From: Streptomyces sp. NBC_01232 | GTDB lineage: Bacteria > Actinomycetota > Actinomycetes > Streptomycetales > Streptomycetaceae | DNA length: 64,000 nt | Assembly: GCF_035989885.1 (NCBI RefSeq) | Contig: NZ_CP108518.1 | Span: forward strand, 3,764,501 to 3,828,500 | Direction of reading: 5' to 3' | Shown here: positions 41,820 through 50,610 of the stretch, one piece after another | How positions within the stretch are numbered: the stretch's first letter is position 1 | Layout of the letters: each line of letters opens with the position of its first letter | Program-made: the position numbers and the translations under genes | Notes under the pieces: generated by a model | The model's input: only the letters and a program-made list of their open reading frames with translations | What the model was told of the DNA's origin: nothing | Database searches by the model: none

Positions 41820-43148
41820 CTAGTGCTCGTCCGGGCCGGGGTCGTCGCGGCCCGCCGCCAGGTCCAGGTCGGCCGCGACCCGGGCCGCGACCTCCTCCGC
41901 GTACGCCGCGTCCGCGCGCTCGAAGGCCACCCGCGAGGGCCCGCGCAGGAACGTCAGCGCCCCCAGGGTCCGCCCCCGGCTCCGCAGCACCGTGCACAGC
42001 GCGTGCGCCGAGCCCTCGGGCCATTGCCGGGCCTGCGCCCACTGGGCGTCCGCCTCCCCGCGGGGGGCGCTGCTGCGCACCGAGCCGATCCGGTCCAGCG
42101 CCTGCAGCGCCGGATGCCCGGCCACGTACCGCACGGGGATCGACCCGGGGCCCGGCAGCACCGGCGGTGACGCGGCGGACCGTACGAGCCTCTGCCGCTC
42201 GGGGTCGGCCGTGGGGTCCAGTACGTCGAGCAGCGCCTGCTCGGCAAAGCCGGCGAGGGCGAAGTCCAGGCGTACGGCAGCGGCCTCGGCCGGGTCCTCG
42301 CACTCGGCGGCGGCCCGCCCGGCCCGGTGGAGCTGGTGCGAGCGGAACCTGAGCTGCGCGGTGTCCAGCTGCTCCTGACGGGCCTCGGTGACGTCCTGGA
42401 ACAGCCAGCCGACGCCCAGGGGTACGGGCTCCTCCGCGAGCGGCGAGGCCAGCCGCAGGAACCCGCACCGCCAGCACCTGCGCCGCACCCCCTCGGGCGT
42501 GCGCACCGAGACCCACAGCTCCACCGGCGCGGGCGGGGCGCCCTCGGCGAGCACGTGCTGGAGTGCGCCCTCCAGCTCCTCGACGCCCTGGGTCAGCAGT
42601 TCCCCGAGGGGGCGGCCGAGCAGGGCGGTGCGGCCGGTCCCGAAGGCGCGTGCGGCGTGTGCGTTGACCACGGCGGGCCGCAGGTCGACGTCGACCAGGA
42701 CGACGCCCCACGAGGCGTCCTCCATCAGGGCCTCGCTCAGCGCGATGGAGCGTTCGAGGTCGATCTGCGCGTGCACCTCGCTGAAGGCGCAGTACACGCC
42801 GGCGGGTTTGCCGTCCGAGCCCGGCACTCCGGCGGACTGGGTCCGTACGAGGACGCGCCCGCCGTCCTTGGTCAGCAGCGCGAACTCGTGCACCTGCCGG
42901 CCGGGCAGGTGCTGGGCGGCCATCAGCCGGTCCTGGACGTCGTGCGCGTCGGCGGCCCGCACCGCCCATCCCTCGAAGCCCTTGCGTCCCACGGCCTCGG
43001 TGGCGGTCCAGCCCAGGATCCGCTCGGCCTCACGGTTCCAGTGGGTGATCACCCCGTCGGAGTCGAACGCGCACAGGGCGGCGTCCATCCCGTCCAGCAG
43101 CGCGGCGAGCAGATCGTCGGCGGTCTCACCACGTCCGTAAGCACTCAC
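41820..43148 (-). CDS. PAS/GAF sensory protein without output domain
   Basis: A 442-residue cytosolic sensor. Residues 10-130 form a PAS domain (ALCAFDSDGVITHWNREAERILGW), 140-260 a second PAS-like domain and 275-430 a GAF-like domain (ADLDLAAG end). No kinase, cyclase or phosphatase part follows, so it must act through protein contacts. Such proteins lie next to nagS and pdxH in Streptomyces. It is monocistronic; no signal ligand can be named. Confidence 0.8.
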   Translation of the reverse strand: MSAYGRGETADDLLAALLDGMDAALCAFDSDGVITHWNREAERILGWTATEAVGRKGFEGWAVRAADAHDVQDRLMAAQHLPGRQVHEFALLTKDGGRVLVRTQSAGVPGSDGKPAGVYCAFSEVHAQIDLERSIALSEALMEDASWGVVLVDVDLRPAVVNAHAARAFGTGRTALLGRPLGELLTQGVEELEGALQHVLAEGAPPAPVELWVSVRTPEGVRRRCWRCGFLRLASPLAEEPVPLGVGWLFQDVTEARQEQLDTAQLRFRSHQLHRAGRAAAECEDPAEAAAVRLDFALAGFAEQALLDVLDPTADPERQRLVRSAASPPVLPGPGSIPVRYVAGHPALQALDRIGSVRSSAPRGEADAQWAQARQWPEGSAHALCTVLRSRGRTLGALTFLRGPSRVAFERADAAYAEEVAARVAADLDLAAGRDDPGPDEH

Positions 43149-43328
43149 CTGGCACCCCCTGCAGGTGTTCGCGTGTGCGGCACGTCAGATCATTCAACTG
43201 GAACGTGACCCAGCCCACACCTATTTCCGCGGATTGGGGGCGAGAAAGGTGCGGGGGACGCCCGGATCCCGGATCCCGGGTCCGGGCCGGGAACATCCCC
43301 GCCCGCGCCGGACCGCGAAAATAAAAGG

Positions 43329-43357
43329 TTGTGGCCCGGGCGGCGTGTGCCTAGGCT
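43329..43357 (+). promoter_or_regulatory. Promoter candidate for the small RNA/tiny ORF
   Basis: TTGTGG, 17-base spacer, TAGGCT: a good match to the Streptomyces housekeeping promoter, about 35 bp before the ribosome-binding site of the tiny ORF. Confidence 0.55.
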
Positions 43358-43390
43358 CGGCCGTACACGAGAAGGGAGGTGGTTCCCGAA

Positions 43391-43429
43391 ATGTACGGAA
43401 ACCGGACGCGTGAGGTGGCTGCGGGCTAA
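43391..43429 (+). CDS. Tiny 12-residue ORF in structured leader
   Basis: ATG preceded by GGGAGGTGG at 43374-43382 (10-base spacing), reading MYGNRTREVAAG then TAA. It is too short to judge by composition. The excellent ribosome-binding site, upstream promoter and downstream stem-loop suggest a translated leader or a marker of a small RNA. The peptide contains no run of one amino acid, so classical attenuation is not obvious. Confidence 0.45.
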   Translation: MYGNRTREVAAG

Positions 43430-43500
43430 GCGCCCGTCGTCGCACGCACCCAGTGCGGTGCCCGGCGGGATCGCCAGGCGCCAAACCACAGCAGTCACCC

Positions 43501-43570
43501 GACCCGCGGGCTCGCCGGTACGTCCGGCCGGCCTCTCCCACTGCAGGGGAGAGACCCGAGCCCGCGGGTC
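43501..43570 (+). ncRNA. Large nested stem-loop (structured RNA or terminator)
   Basis: Outer perfect 14-bp stem GACCCGCGGGCTCG/CGAGCCCGCGGGTC encloses an inner stem CTCTCCC/GGGAGAG and GCCGGCC-rich sequence. It follows the tiny ORF by 70 bases, with the same direction of transcription possible. It could be an ncRNA 3' end or an intrinsic terminator; no T-tract follows. Confidence 0.5.
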
Positions 43571-43672
43571 GCCTGCGTTCGCCGCCACCGCGGCGGGTGA
43601 ACACGCCCGGGCGGCTGCCGTCCCACCCGGCGCGGCGCTGCCGGGGGCTTGGCGCGATCGGCAGGACACCCC

Positions 43673-44335
43673 CTACGGGCAGAGCCGCTCCACGCGCCAC
43701 TCGTCCCCGTCCCGGACGTAGCGCAGGCGGTCGTGCAGGCGGTTCTCGTGGCCCTGCCAGAACTCCACCGATTCCGGGACCACGCGCAGGCCGCCCCACT
43801 CCGGCGGGACCGGCACCTGCTCGCCCTCCGGGTAGCGGGCCTCCAGCTCGGCGTAGCGGCGGTCCAGCTCCGCACGGGACCCGATCACGCTGGACTGCTC
43901 GCTCGCCCAGGCGCCCAGCTGGGAGCCGTGCGGGCGCGAGCGGAAGTACGCGGCCGTCTCGTCGCGGCCGATCCGGGCCGCCGTACCGGTGACGATCACC
44001 TGACGGGCGATGGGGTGCCAGGGGAAGAGCAGCCCGACGTGCGGGTTCTCGGCCAGCTCGCGGCCCTTGCGGGAGGCGTAGTTGGTGAAGAAGACGAAGC
44101 CCCGGCCGTCGAACTGCTTCAGCAGTACCGTCCGCGAGCTGGGACGTCCGTCGGGAGTGGCCGTCGATACGACCATGGCGTTCGGTTCGAAGAGGTGCGA
44201 GTCGGCGGCCTGCTGGAACCAGAGGGCGAACTGGTCCATCGGGTTCTCGGCGAGAGTCCCCTCGTCGACGATCTCCGAGCGGTACTGCTTGCGCATCACG
44301 GCGGGGTCAATGTCCTGATCGGTCACGCTGGCCAT
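43673..44335 (-). CDS. pdxH: Pyridoxamine 5'-phosphate oxidase
   Basis: A 220-residue FMN enzyme that oxidises PNP/PMP to pyridoxal 5'-phosphate. It has [20 protein letters not shown], the [16 protein letters not shown] stretch and the end WRVERLCP; RxHxRL-like [10 protein letters not shown] is present. The length is normal. The ATG at 44335 has its purine-rich sequence almost touching, so GTG 44326 (SVTDQDI) is a possible start. The stop codon is part of a dispersed 22-base repeat. It is divergent from citrate synthase. Confidence 0.93.
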   Translation of the reverse strand: MASVTDQDIDPAVMRKQYRSEIVDEGTLAENPMDQFALWFQQAADSHLFEPNAMVVSTATPDGRPSSRTVLLKQFDGRGFVFFTNYASRKGRELAENPHVGLLFPWHPIARQVIVTGTAARIGRDETAAYFRSRPHGSQLGAWASEQSSVIGSRAELDRRYAELEARYPEGEQVPVPPEWGGLRVVPESVEFWQGHENRLHDRLRYVRDGDEWRVERLCP

Positions 44336-44535
44336 CCTGCCGCAGCCGGACCTGTGACGGTGTGCCGTATGTCACGCTTCCGCAGTCGGGGTCGAGCGGC
44401 CAAAATCTTGGGGCCGGTCCGAAGGTCCCCGAGCGGGTGACCAACGGCCGTGCCGGGCATCAACGGGGATGACCGCGCCGGACCGCGAGTCACGCCGGGA
44501 GCCGCGCGTGTTCGCACTATCTGAGGAGCCGCCTG

Positions 44536-45642
44536 ATGTCCGACTTCGTACCCGGGCTCGAAGGGGTCGTCGCGTTCGAGACGGAGATCGCCGAGCCCGA
44601 CAAGGAAGGCGGATCGCTCCGCTACCGGGGCGTCGACATCGAAGACCTCGTCGGCCACGTCTCCTTCGGGAACGTCTGGGGCCTGCTGGTCGACGGTGCT
44701 TTCAACCCCGGCCTGCCGGCCGCCGAGCCCTTCCCCATTCCGGTCCACTCCGGTGACATCCGCGTCGACGTCCAGTCCGCGCTCGCGATGCTCGCCCCCG
44801 TGTGGGGTCTGAAACCGCTGCTGGACATCGACGCGCAGACCGCCCGTGACGACCTCGCGCGCGCGGCCGTGATGGCACTGTCGTACGTCGCCCAGTCCGC
44901 CCGCGGCCAGGGCCTGCCCATGGTGCCGCAGCGGGAGATCGACAAGGCCGAGTCCGTCGTCGAGCGGTTCATGATCCGCTGGCGGGGCGAGCCGGACCCG
45001 CGGCACGTCAAGGCCGTCGACGCCTACTGGACCTCCGCCGCCGAGCACGGCATGAACGCCTCCACCTTCACCGCGCGCGTCATCGCCTCGACCGGCGCGG
45101 ACGTCGCCGCCGCGCTGTCCGGCGCGGTCGGCGCCATGTCGGGGCCGCTGCACGGCGGGGCGCCCTCCCGCGTGCTCGGCATGATCGAGGAGATCGAGCG
45201 CACCGGGGACGCCGTGGCCTACGTGAAGAAGGCCCTGGACAAGGGCGAGCGGCTGATGGGCTTCGGGCACCGCGTCTACCGCGCCGAGGACCCGCGCGCC
45301 AGGGTGCTGCGGCGCACGGCCAAGGAGCTGGACGCGCCGCGCTACGAGGTCGCCGCCGCGCTGGAGAAGGCCGCGCTGGAGGAACTGCACGCGCGCCGTC
45401 CCGACCGGGTGCTCGCCACCAACGTGGAGTTCTGGGCGGCGATCATGCTGGACTTCGCCGAGGTCCCCGCGCACATGTTCACCTCCATGTTCAGCTGCGC
45501 CCGCACCGCCGGCTGGTCGGCGCACATCCTGGAGCAGAAGCGCACCGGCCGCCTGGTGCGGCCGTCGGCCCGCTACACCGGGCCGGGGCGGCGCAACCCG
45601 CAGGAGATCGAGGGCTACGCGGACATCGCCGAGACCGCGTAG
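44536..45642 (+). CDS. Citrate synthase 2
   Basis: A 368-residue citrate synthase of the short dimeric form called citrate synthase 2 in actinobacteria. It condenses oxaloacetate and acetyl-CoA. Catalytic His in GPLHGGAP and GFGHRVYRAEDPR and the late Asp region (VEFWAAIMLDFA) are intact. The start follows AGGAG. It lies beside pdxH as in S. coelicolor. The pathway significance of the second copy is unknown. A hairpin follows before the TetR gene. Confidence 0.92.
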   Translation: MSDFVPGLEGVVAFETEIAEPDKEGGSLRYRGVDIEDLVGHVSFGNVWGLLVDGAFNPGLPAAEPFPIPVHSGDIRVDVQSALAMLAPVWGLKPLLDIDAQTARDDLARAAVMALSYVAQSARGQGLPMVPQREIDKAESVVERFMIRWRGEPDPRHVKAVDAYWTSAAEHGMNASTFTARVIASTGADVAAALSGAVGAMSGPLHGGAPSRVLGMIEEIERTGDAVAYVKKALDKGERLMGFGHRVYRAEDPRARVLRRTAKELDAPRYEVAAALEKAALEELHARRPDRVLATNVEFWAAIMLDFAEVPAHMFTSMFSCARTAGWSAHILEQKRTGRLVRPSARYTGPGRRNPQEIEGYADIAETA

Positions 45643-45656
45643 TACGCAGTAGTGCC

Positions 45657-45690
45657 GGGCGCCGTACCCCTGTGCCGGGGTGCGGCGCCC
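45657..45690. terminator. Bidirectional terminator, citrate synthase / TetR
   Basis: 14-bp stem GGGCGCCGTACCCC paired with GGGGTGCGGCGCCC (one T-G wobble), 6-base loop, in the convergent gap. Confidence 0.8.
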
Positions 45691-45707
45691 GTCGCGTTCC
45701 CGCCGGT

Positions 45708-46301
45708 TCAGCCCAGGGACGCGTCGAGGATGCGGGTCCACTGGGCCACCACACGGGACCGGCGGGCCGTGTCGTCGGTCAGGACATTGGCCAGGCCCAG
45801 GCCCCGGGCCATGTCCAGCAGGCCCTGCACGGTCTCCCGTACGCCCGGCACCGACTCGTCCGCACCCAGCAGCTCGACGGCGATGCGGTGGGTCTCGCGG
45901 CCGACCCGGGCCTCCAGCTCGGTGACCTGGGGACGCAGCTGCTCCTCGTTGGAGGCGGCCACCCACAGCTGGAGCGCGGCCCGGAACAGTGCGCCCGTGT
46001 ACATGTCCACGAGCGCCTCCACCACGGCCGGGCGGGCGGCCGGACCGGCGTGGAAGAGCTCGCGCAGGGCCGTGGACCGCTCCTCGGCGACGTAGGCGAC
46101 GGCCGCGGTGAACAGGTCCTCGCGGGTCGGGAAGTGGTGCTGGGCCGCTCCGCGCGAGACCCCTGCCCGTTCGGCGACGACCGCGACGGTGGAACCGGCC
46201 CAGCCGTGCTCCGCCAGGCAGGACACGGCCGCCTCCAGGAGGTGGCGGCGGGTGACGCGGCTGCGCGCCTGCTTGGGGCCGGACCCGGTCACAGTGCCCA
46301 T
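45708..46301 (-). CDS. TetR/AcrR family regulator
   Basis: A 197-residue TetR-type repressor. The N-terminal HTH (residues about 17-60, AAVSCLAEHGWAGSTVAVVAERAGVSRGAAQHHF in abbreviated form) is followed by an all-helical ligand domain. Its ATG overlaps the end of the enoyl-CoA hydratase gene by 13 bases. By position it is the last gene of the acyl-CoA carboxylase/AtuA operon and probably its repressor, induced by an acyl-CoA (inference). A TetR-like palindrome CAAGC-AC-GCTTG stands before the first gene of that operon. Confidence 0.88.
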   Translation of the reverse strand: MGTVTGSGPKQARSRVTRRHLLEAAVSCLAEHGWAGSTVAVVAERAGVSRGAAQHHFPTREDLFTAAVAYVAEERSTALRELFHAGPAARPAVVEALVDMYTGALFRAALQLWVAASNEEQLRPQVTELEARVGRETHRIAVELLGADESVPGVRETVQGLLDMARGLGLANVLTDDTARRSRVVAQWTRILDASLG

Positions 46302-47026
46302 GACGGGTCCCGGCGCTCGAAGCGGGCCGTGATGCCCTCGCGGGCCTCGGCGGAGGCGAAGAGTCCCGCGGACAGCTCGGTGAGACGGGAGCCGTCGCGG
46401 ATGAGTGCCTCTCGTACGGCGGCCGCCGTCAGCGCCTTGGTCGCGGCCAGACCTTGCGGGGAGGCCTTGCGCAGGCCGGCGAGTACGGGCTCCAGCGCGG
46501 CGTCCACGTCCTCGGCGTGCAGGGTGAGCAGGCCGATCCGGGCGGCCTCGGCCGCGTCGAAGGCCTCGGCGGTGAGGAAGTAGCGGGCGGCGGCGCGGGG
46601 GTCGAGGCGCGGCAGCAGGGGCATGGAGATCACGGCAGGGGCGAGGCCCAGGTGGGTCTCGGTGAAGGCGTACGAGGACTTCGGTCCGGCGGCGGCGATG
46701 TCGCAGGCGCCGAGCAGGCCGAGGCCGCCGGCCCGGACATGGCCGGTGACGCGGGCGACGACGGGCTTGGGCAGCTCGGCGGTCTCGCGGAGCAGGGCCA
46801 CGAAGTCGGCTGGATCGCAGGGCGACTTGAGGTCGGCCCCGGCGCAGAAGGTACTGCCGGTGTGGGTGAGGACGACGGCCCGGACGGCTCCGTCCGCCGC
46901 CGCCGCGGCGAGGGCGACGCGGAGCTCGGTGACGAGGGCGGCGGAGAGGGCGTTGCGGTTGGCCGGGGAGTCCAGGGTGAGCGTGGCAATGCCGGTCGCC
47001 TGGGCGGCGTGCACGAGTGGGGCCAT
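46289..47026 (-). CDS. Enoyl-CoA hydratase/isomerase
   Basis: A 245-residue crotonase. The oxyanion-hole motifs GSTFCAGADLKS and HVRAGGLGLLGACDIAA are present. The catalytic Glu region is altered (FTETHLGLAPAV retains a Glu), so hydratase activity is likely. The ATG has GGAGGAG. It is separated from the acyl-CoA dehydrogenase by a 514-bp gap but read in the same direction. It could hydrate the carboxylated enoyl-CoA, like AtuE in terpenoid degradation or methylglutaconyl-CoA hydratase in the leucine route. Confidence 0.85.
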   Translation of the reverse strand: MAPLVHAAQATGIATLTLDSPANRNALSAALVTELRVALAAAAADGAVRAVVLTHTGSTFCAGADLKSPCDPADFVALLRETAELPKPVVARVTGHVRAGGLGLLGACDIAAAGPKSSYAFTETHLGLAPAVISMPLLPRLDPRAAARYFLTAEAFDAAEAARIGLLTLHAEDVDAALEPVLAGLRKASPQGLAATKALTAAAVREALIRDGSRLTELSAGLFASAEAREGITARFERRDPSWAL

Positions 47027-47540
47027 GTCTCCTCCGGAGCGGTGTGCGGGTGGGGTTGTCCCCGGCGGCCCTGGTTCGGGTCCTCCGGGGAGAGTACGTG
47101 CGCGGTGGTCTGCGGCGTGGGCCACCCCTGCCGGGTGGACTGCCCGTCCCCTCCCGGGGTGGGCGACCGTGTGCGGCGCGGGCTGTCCCGGCCCGGGGGG
47201 CGCCTCTGCCCTGCGGGCGGGCGCGGCGGTGCCCGTCTGCTCGGGCCTGTCCGGCCCGGGGGGCGCCTCAAACGCCGGCGGGGCTGGGTGGTGTGGGGCG
47301 GTGCCCCGCACGAGAGTCTCCTCGGCTCGGTGCACGCGGGCCCGTCACGGACAGGCGGCCGCGGTCGCGCGCTCGTCCTCCGGGGACCCTCCTGCGTGTC
47401 CCCACCCCACGGCAGGACTCCGACCGTGCCAGCCGACAACCCCGCACACCCCAGTCCCGCCGGCGATTGAGGCGCGGCCCGAGGCAAGGGCGGCCCGAGC
47501 CGCACACCGCCGAGCAGCCCGCAGGGCACTCCGCAGGGGG
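47027..47540. other. Intergenic region with Streptomyces-type inverted repeat
   Basis: 514 bp without a gene on either strand. CGCCTCAAACGCCGGCGGG (47264-47282) and its near-complement CCCGCCGGCGATTGAGGCG (47456-47474) are inverted arms 173 bp apart. Two GGCCCGGGGGGCGCCTC copies lie in between. Confidence 0.6.
47264..47474. repeat. Pair of inverted CGCCTCAAnCGCCGGCGGG arms
   Basis: The arms match 18/19. Short repeats of this sequence are widely scattered in Streptomyces intergenic DNA (known from experience with the genus); the function is unknown, perhaps transcription termination. Confidence 0.7.
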
Positions 47541-48701
47541 TCAGTAGGACTTGGGGAGGCCCAGGGTTTGGTGGGAGATGAAGTTGAGGATCATCTCGCG
47601 GCTGACGGGGGCGATGCGGGCCACGCGGGAGGCGGTGATCAGGGCGGCCAGGCCGTATTCGCGGGTGAGGCCGTTGCCGCCGAGGGTGTGGACCGACTGG
47701 TCCACCGCCCGTACGCACGCCTCCCCCGCCGCGTACTTGGCCATGTTCGCCGCCTCGCCCGCCCCCATGTCGTCGCCCGCGTCGTACAGCTGGGCGGCCC
47801 TCTGCATCATCAGGCGGGCCAGTTCCAGTTCGATGTGCGCCTGGGCCAGCGGGTGGGCCACGGCCTGGTGCGCGCCGATGGGCTCCTTCCACACCTGGCG
47901 GGTCTTCGCGTAGTCGACGGCCTTGGCGAGGGCGTGGCGGCCCATCCCGATGGCGAAGGCGGCGGTCATGATCCGTTCGGGGTTGAGGCCGGCGAACAGC
48001 TGGAGCAGGCCCGCGTCCTCGTCGCCCACCAGGGCGGAGGAGGGCAGGCGTACCTCGTCCAGGGTCAGTTCGAACTGCTTCTCCGCCGCCTGGAGTTCCA
48101 TCTCGATGACGGAGCGGGAGAAGCCGGGGGCGTCGCGGGGGACGATGAACAGGCACGGCTTGAGGCTGCCGGTACGGGCGTCCTCGGTGCGGCCGACGAT
48201 GAGGGTGGCGTCGGCGATGTCGACGCCGGAGATGAAGACCTTGCGGCCGGTGAGGATCCAGTCGTCGCCGTCGCGGCGGGCCGTGGTGGTGATCCGGTGG
48301 GAGTTGGATCCGGCGTCGGGTTCGGTGATGCCGAAGGCCATGGTGCGGCTGCCGTCCGCGAGGCCGGGCAGCCAGGTCTGCTTCTGCTCCTCCGTGCCGA
48401 AGCGGGCGATGACCGTGCCGCAGATGGCGGGCGAGACGACCATCATGAGGAGCGGACAGCCGGCGGCGCCCAGTTCTTCGAGGACGATGGAGAGTTCGGC
48501 GATGCCGCCGCCTCCGCCGCCGTACTCCTCGGGGAGGTTGACCCCGAGGTAGCCGAGCTTCGCGGCGTCGGCCCACAGCTCGTCGGGGTGGCCGCCCTCG
48601 CGGGCGACGCGGGCGAGGTACTCGCGGCCGTAGCGCTTCCCGAGGGCGGCGACGGCGGAGCGCAGGTCCTTGTGCTCTTCGGTGCTGGTGGCGGGGCTCA
48701 T
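47541..48701 (-). CDS. Acyl-CoA dehydrogenase
   Basis: A 386-residue acyl-CoA dehydrogenase of the AcdA/citronellyl-CoA dehydrogenase type. It has the FGITEPDAGSNSHRITTTA FAD/substrate loop, TGRKVFISGVDIAD, and LGGNGLTREYGL, and ends SHQTLGLPKSY. The catalytic-base region is normal for branched-chain or citronellyl enzymes. The ATG overlaps the biotin carboxylase stop (ATGA). It would produce the enoyl-CoA that the carboxylase acts on. Confidence 0.9.
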   Translation of the reverse strand: MSPATSTEEHKDLRSAVAALGKRYGREYLARVAREGGHPDELWADAAKLGYLGVNLPEEYGGGGGGIAELSIVLEELGAAGCPLLMMVVSPAICGTVIARFGTEEQKQTWLPGLADGSRTMAFGITEPDAGSNSHRITTTARRDGDDWILTGRKVFISGVDIADATLIVGRTEDARTGSLKPCLFIVPRDAPGFSRSVIEMELQAAEKQFELTLDEVRLPSSALVGDEDAGLLQLFAGLNPERIMTAAFAIGMGRHALAKAVDYAKTRQVWKEPIGAHQAVAHPLAQAHIELELARLMMQRAAQLYDAGDDMGAGEAANMAKYAAGEACVRAVDQSVHTLGGNGLTREYGLAALITASRVARIAPVSREMILNFISHQTLGLPKSY

Positions 48702-50602
48702 GACAGCGATTCCTCCTGGACTACGGCGAGCAGGGCGCCGAATTCCACCTGTTGGCCGGTGGCGACGTGGAGCGCGGTGAGCGTGCCGGAGGCGGGAGCG
48801 AGGATGCGGTGCTCCATCTTCATGGCCTCCAGCCAGAGCAGGGGCTGGCCTGCGGTGACGGGGCTGCCGGGGGCGAGGCCCTCGGCGACGCGGACGACGG
48901 TGCCGGGCATGGGGGCGAGCAGCGAGCCCGGTTCCGTGCGGTCCTGGGGGTCCGGGAAGCGGGGGACGCGGGTGAAGGTGTGGGCGCCGAGGGCGGAGTC
49001 CACGTAGATCTCGTTCGATTTGTGTTTCACGTGGAACGCCCGTCGGATGCCCTCGATTTCGAGGGTGACGAGGGCGGGGGTCGCGGCCAGGACCCGGATT
49101 CCGGGGTGGTTCACCGGGTGGTACTGGACCTCGTACTCGGTGCCGGCCGTGGTGTAGCGGCGGGTCTGCGGCTGGGAGCGGACGTTGCGCCAGCCGCCGA
49201 GGCGGGCGGCGAGGGGGGCGTCCGGGGCGGGGGCGGCTTCGGCGAGGGCGGCGGCGAGGGCGGCCGCGGTGGCGTCCGGGGCGCCGTTGGTGAGGGTGTC
49301 GAGGTGGCGTTCGTAGAAGCCGGTGTCGAGCTGCCCGGCGGCGAACTCCGGGTGCCGCAGGGACCGTACGAGGAGCTCGCGGTTGGTGGTGAGCCCGTGG
49401 ATGCGGGCTCCGGCGAGGGCGTGGGCGAGGGCCCGGACGGCCTCGGCGCGGGTCGGGGCGTGGGCGACGACCTTGGCGAGCATGGGGTCGTAGTGGATGC
49501 CGACGGTGTCCCCGTCGGTGAAGCCGGTGTCGACGCGGACCTCGCCGGGGATGGCGAGGGTGTGCAGGGCGCCGGTCTGCGGGCGCCAGTCCTGGGCGGG
49601 GTCCTCGGCGTAGAGGCGGGCCTCGACGGCGTGTCCGGTGGGTTCCGGGGGCGACAGGGGCAGGGCGGCGCCTTCGGCGACGCGCAGCTGGAGGGCGACG
49701 AGGTCGAGGCCGAAGACGGCTTCGGTGACGGGGTGTTCGACCTGGAGTCGGGTGTTCATCTCCAGGAAGTACGGGCGTCCGTCGGCGGTGACGAGGAACT
49801 CGACCGTGCCCGCGCCCCGGTAGGAGACGGCGCGGGCGGCCGCCACGGCGGCGGCGTGGAGGGTCGTGCGCAGGCCCTCGGGGAGGCCCGGTGCGGGGGC
49901 TTCCTCGATGACCTTCTGGTGGCGCCGCTGGAGGGAGCAGTCGCGGGTGCCCAGCGCCCAGACGGTGCCGTGGGCGTCGGCGAGGATCTGCACCTCGACG
50001 TGGCGGCCGCGCTCCACGTAGGGCTCGGCGAAGACCTCTCCGTCGCCGAAGGCCGAGCGGGCCTCGGCGGAGGCCGCGTCGAGGGCCTCCTTGAGCTGGT
50101 CGAGGTCGCGGACCACGCGCATTCCGCGGCCGCCGCCCCCGGCCGCGGCCTTGAGGAGCAGGGGCAGGTCGGCGGGGGTGGCGGTGGCCGGGTCGACGGG
50201 GTCGAGGAGCGGCACTCCGGCGGCGCGCATCAGGTCCTTGGCCCGGGTCTTGGATGCCATGGCCTCGATGGCCTCGGGGGGCGGGCCGATCCAGGTCAGG
50301 CCGGCGGCGAGGACCTCACGGGCGAAGCCGGCGTTCTCGGAGAGGAAGCCGTAGCCGGGGTGGACGGCGTCGGCGCCCGCGGCGAGGGCGGCCTTGATGA
50401 CCAGGTCGCCGCGCAGGTAGGTGTCGGCGGGGGCGGCGCCGGGCAGCCGTACGGCCGCGTCGGCTTCGCGGACGTGCAGGGCGTCGGCGTCCGGGTCGGA
50501 GTGGACGGCGACGGTGGCCAGACCCAGGGCGCGGGCGGTGCGGAAGATCCGGACGGCGATCTCGCCGCGGTTGGCAACGAGGAGGGAGGTCAGGTTCGTC
50601 AT
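48698..50602 (-). CDS. Acyl-CoA carboxylase alpha subunit (biotin carboxylase/BCCP)
   Basis: A 634-residue biotin-dependent carboxylase alpha chain. The biotin carboxylase domain covers about 1-450 (ANRGEIAVRIFRTARALG at the N-terminus, AAAGGGGRGMRVV ATP loop, FLEMNTRLQVEHPVTE), then a BT-like segment, and the biotinyl domain ends the protein with EAMKMEH; the biotinylated Lys is residue 595. It adds CO2 to the gamma-carbon of an unsaturated acyl-CoA with its partner carboxyltransferase. It lies 8 bp after the carboxyltransferase gene. Methylcrotonyl- or geranyl-CoA specificity cannot be told from sequence. Confidence 0.92.
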   Translation of the reverse strand: MTNLTSLLVANRGEIAVRIFRTARALGLATVAVHSDPDADALHVREADAAVRLPGAAPADTYLRGDLVIKAALAAGADAVHPGYGFLSENAGFAREVLAAGLTWIGPPPEAIEAMASKTRAKDLMRAAGVPLLDPVDPATATPADLPLLLKAAAGGGGRGMRVVRDLDQLKEALDAASAEARSAFGDGEVFAEPYVERGRHVEVQILADAHGTVWALGTRDCSLQRRHQKVIEEAPAPGLPEGLRTTLHAAAVAAARAVSYRGAGTVEFLVTADGRPYFLEMNTRLQVEHPVTEAVFGLDLVALQLRVAEGAALPLSPPEPTGHAVEARLYAEDPAQDWRPQTGALHTLAIPGEVRVDTGFTDGDTVGIHYDPMLAKVVAHAPTRAEAVRALAHALAGARIHGLTTNRELLVRSLRHPEFAAGQLDTGFYERHLDTLTNGAPDATAAALAAALAEAAPAPDAPLAARLGGWRNVRSQPQTRRYTTAGTEYEVQYHPVNHPGIRVLAATPALVTLEIEGIRRAFHVKHKSNEIYVDSALGAHTFTRVPRFPDPQDRTEPGSLLAPMPGTVVRVAEGLAPGSPVTAGQPLLWLEAMKMEHRILAPASGTLTALHVATGQQVEFGALLAVVQEESLS

Positions 50603-50610
50603 GTGCGGGC

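Larger units (their letters stand above)
43149..43672. other. Intergenic region with structured RNA element
   Basis: 524 bp without a conventional gene. It contains a promoter-like pair (43329-43357), a tiny 12-codon ORF (43391-43429), a large nested stem-loop (43501-43570) and, next to the pdxH stop, a 22-base copy of the dispersed repeat. Palindromes around 43255-43290 (GGATCCCGGATCCCGGGTCC type) are also present. Confidence 0.6.
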
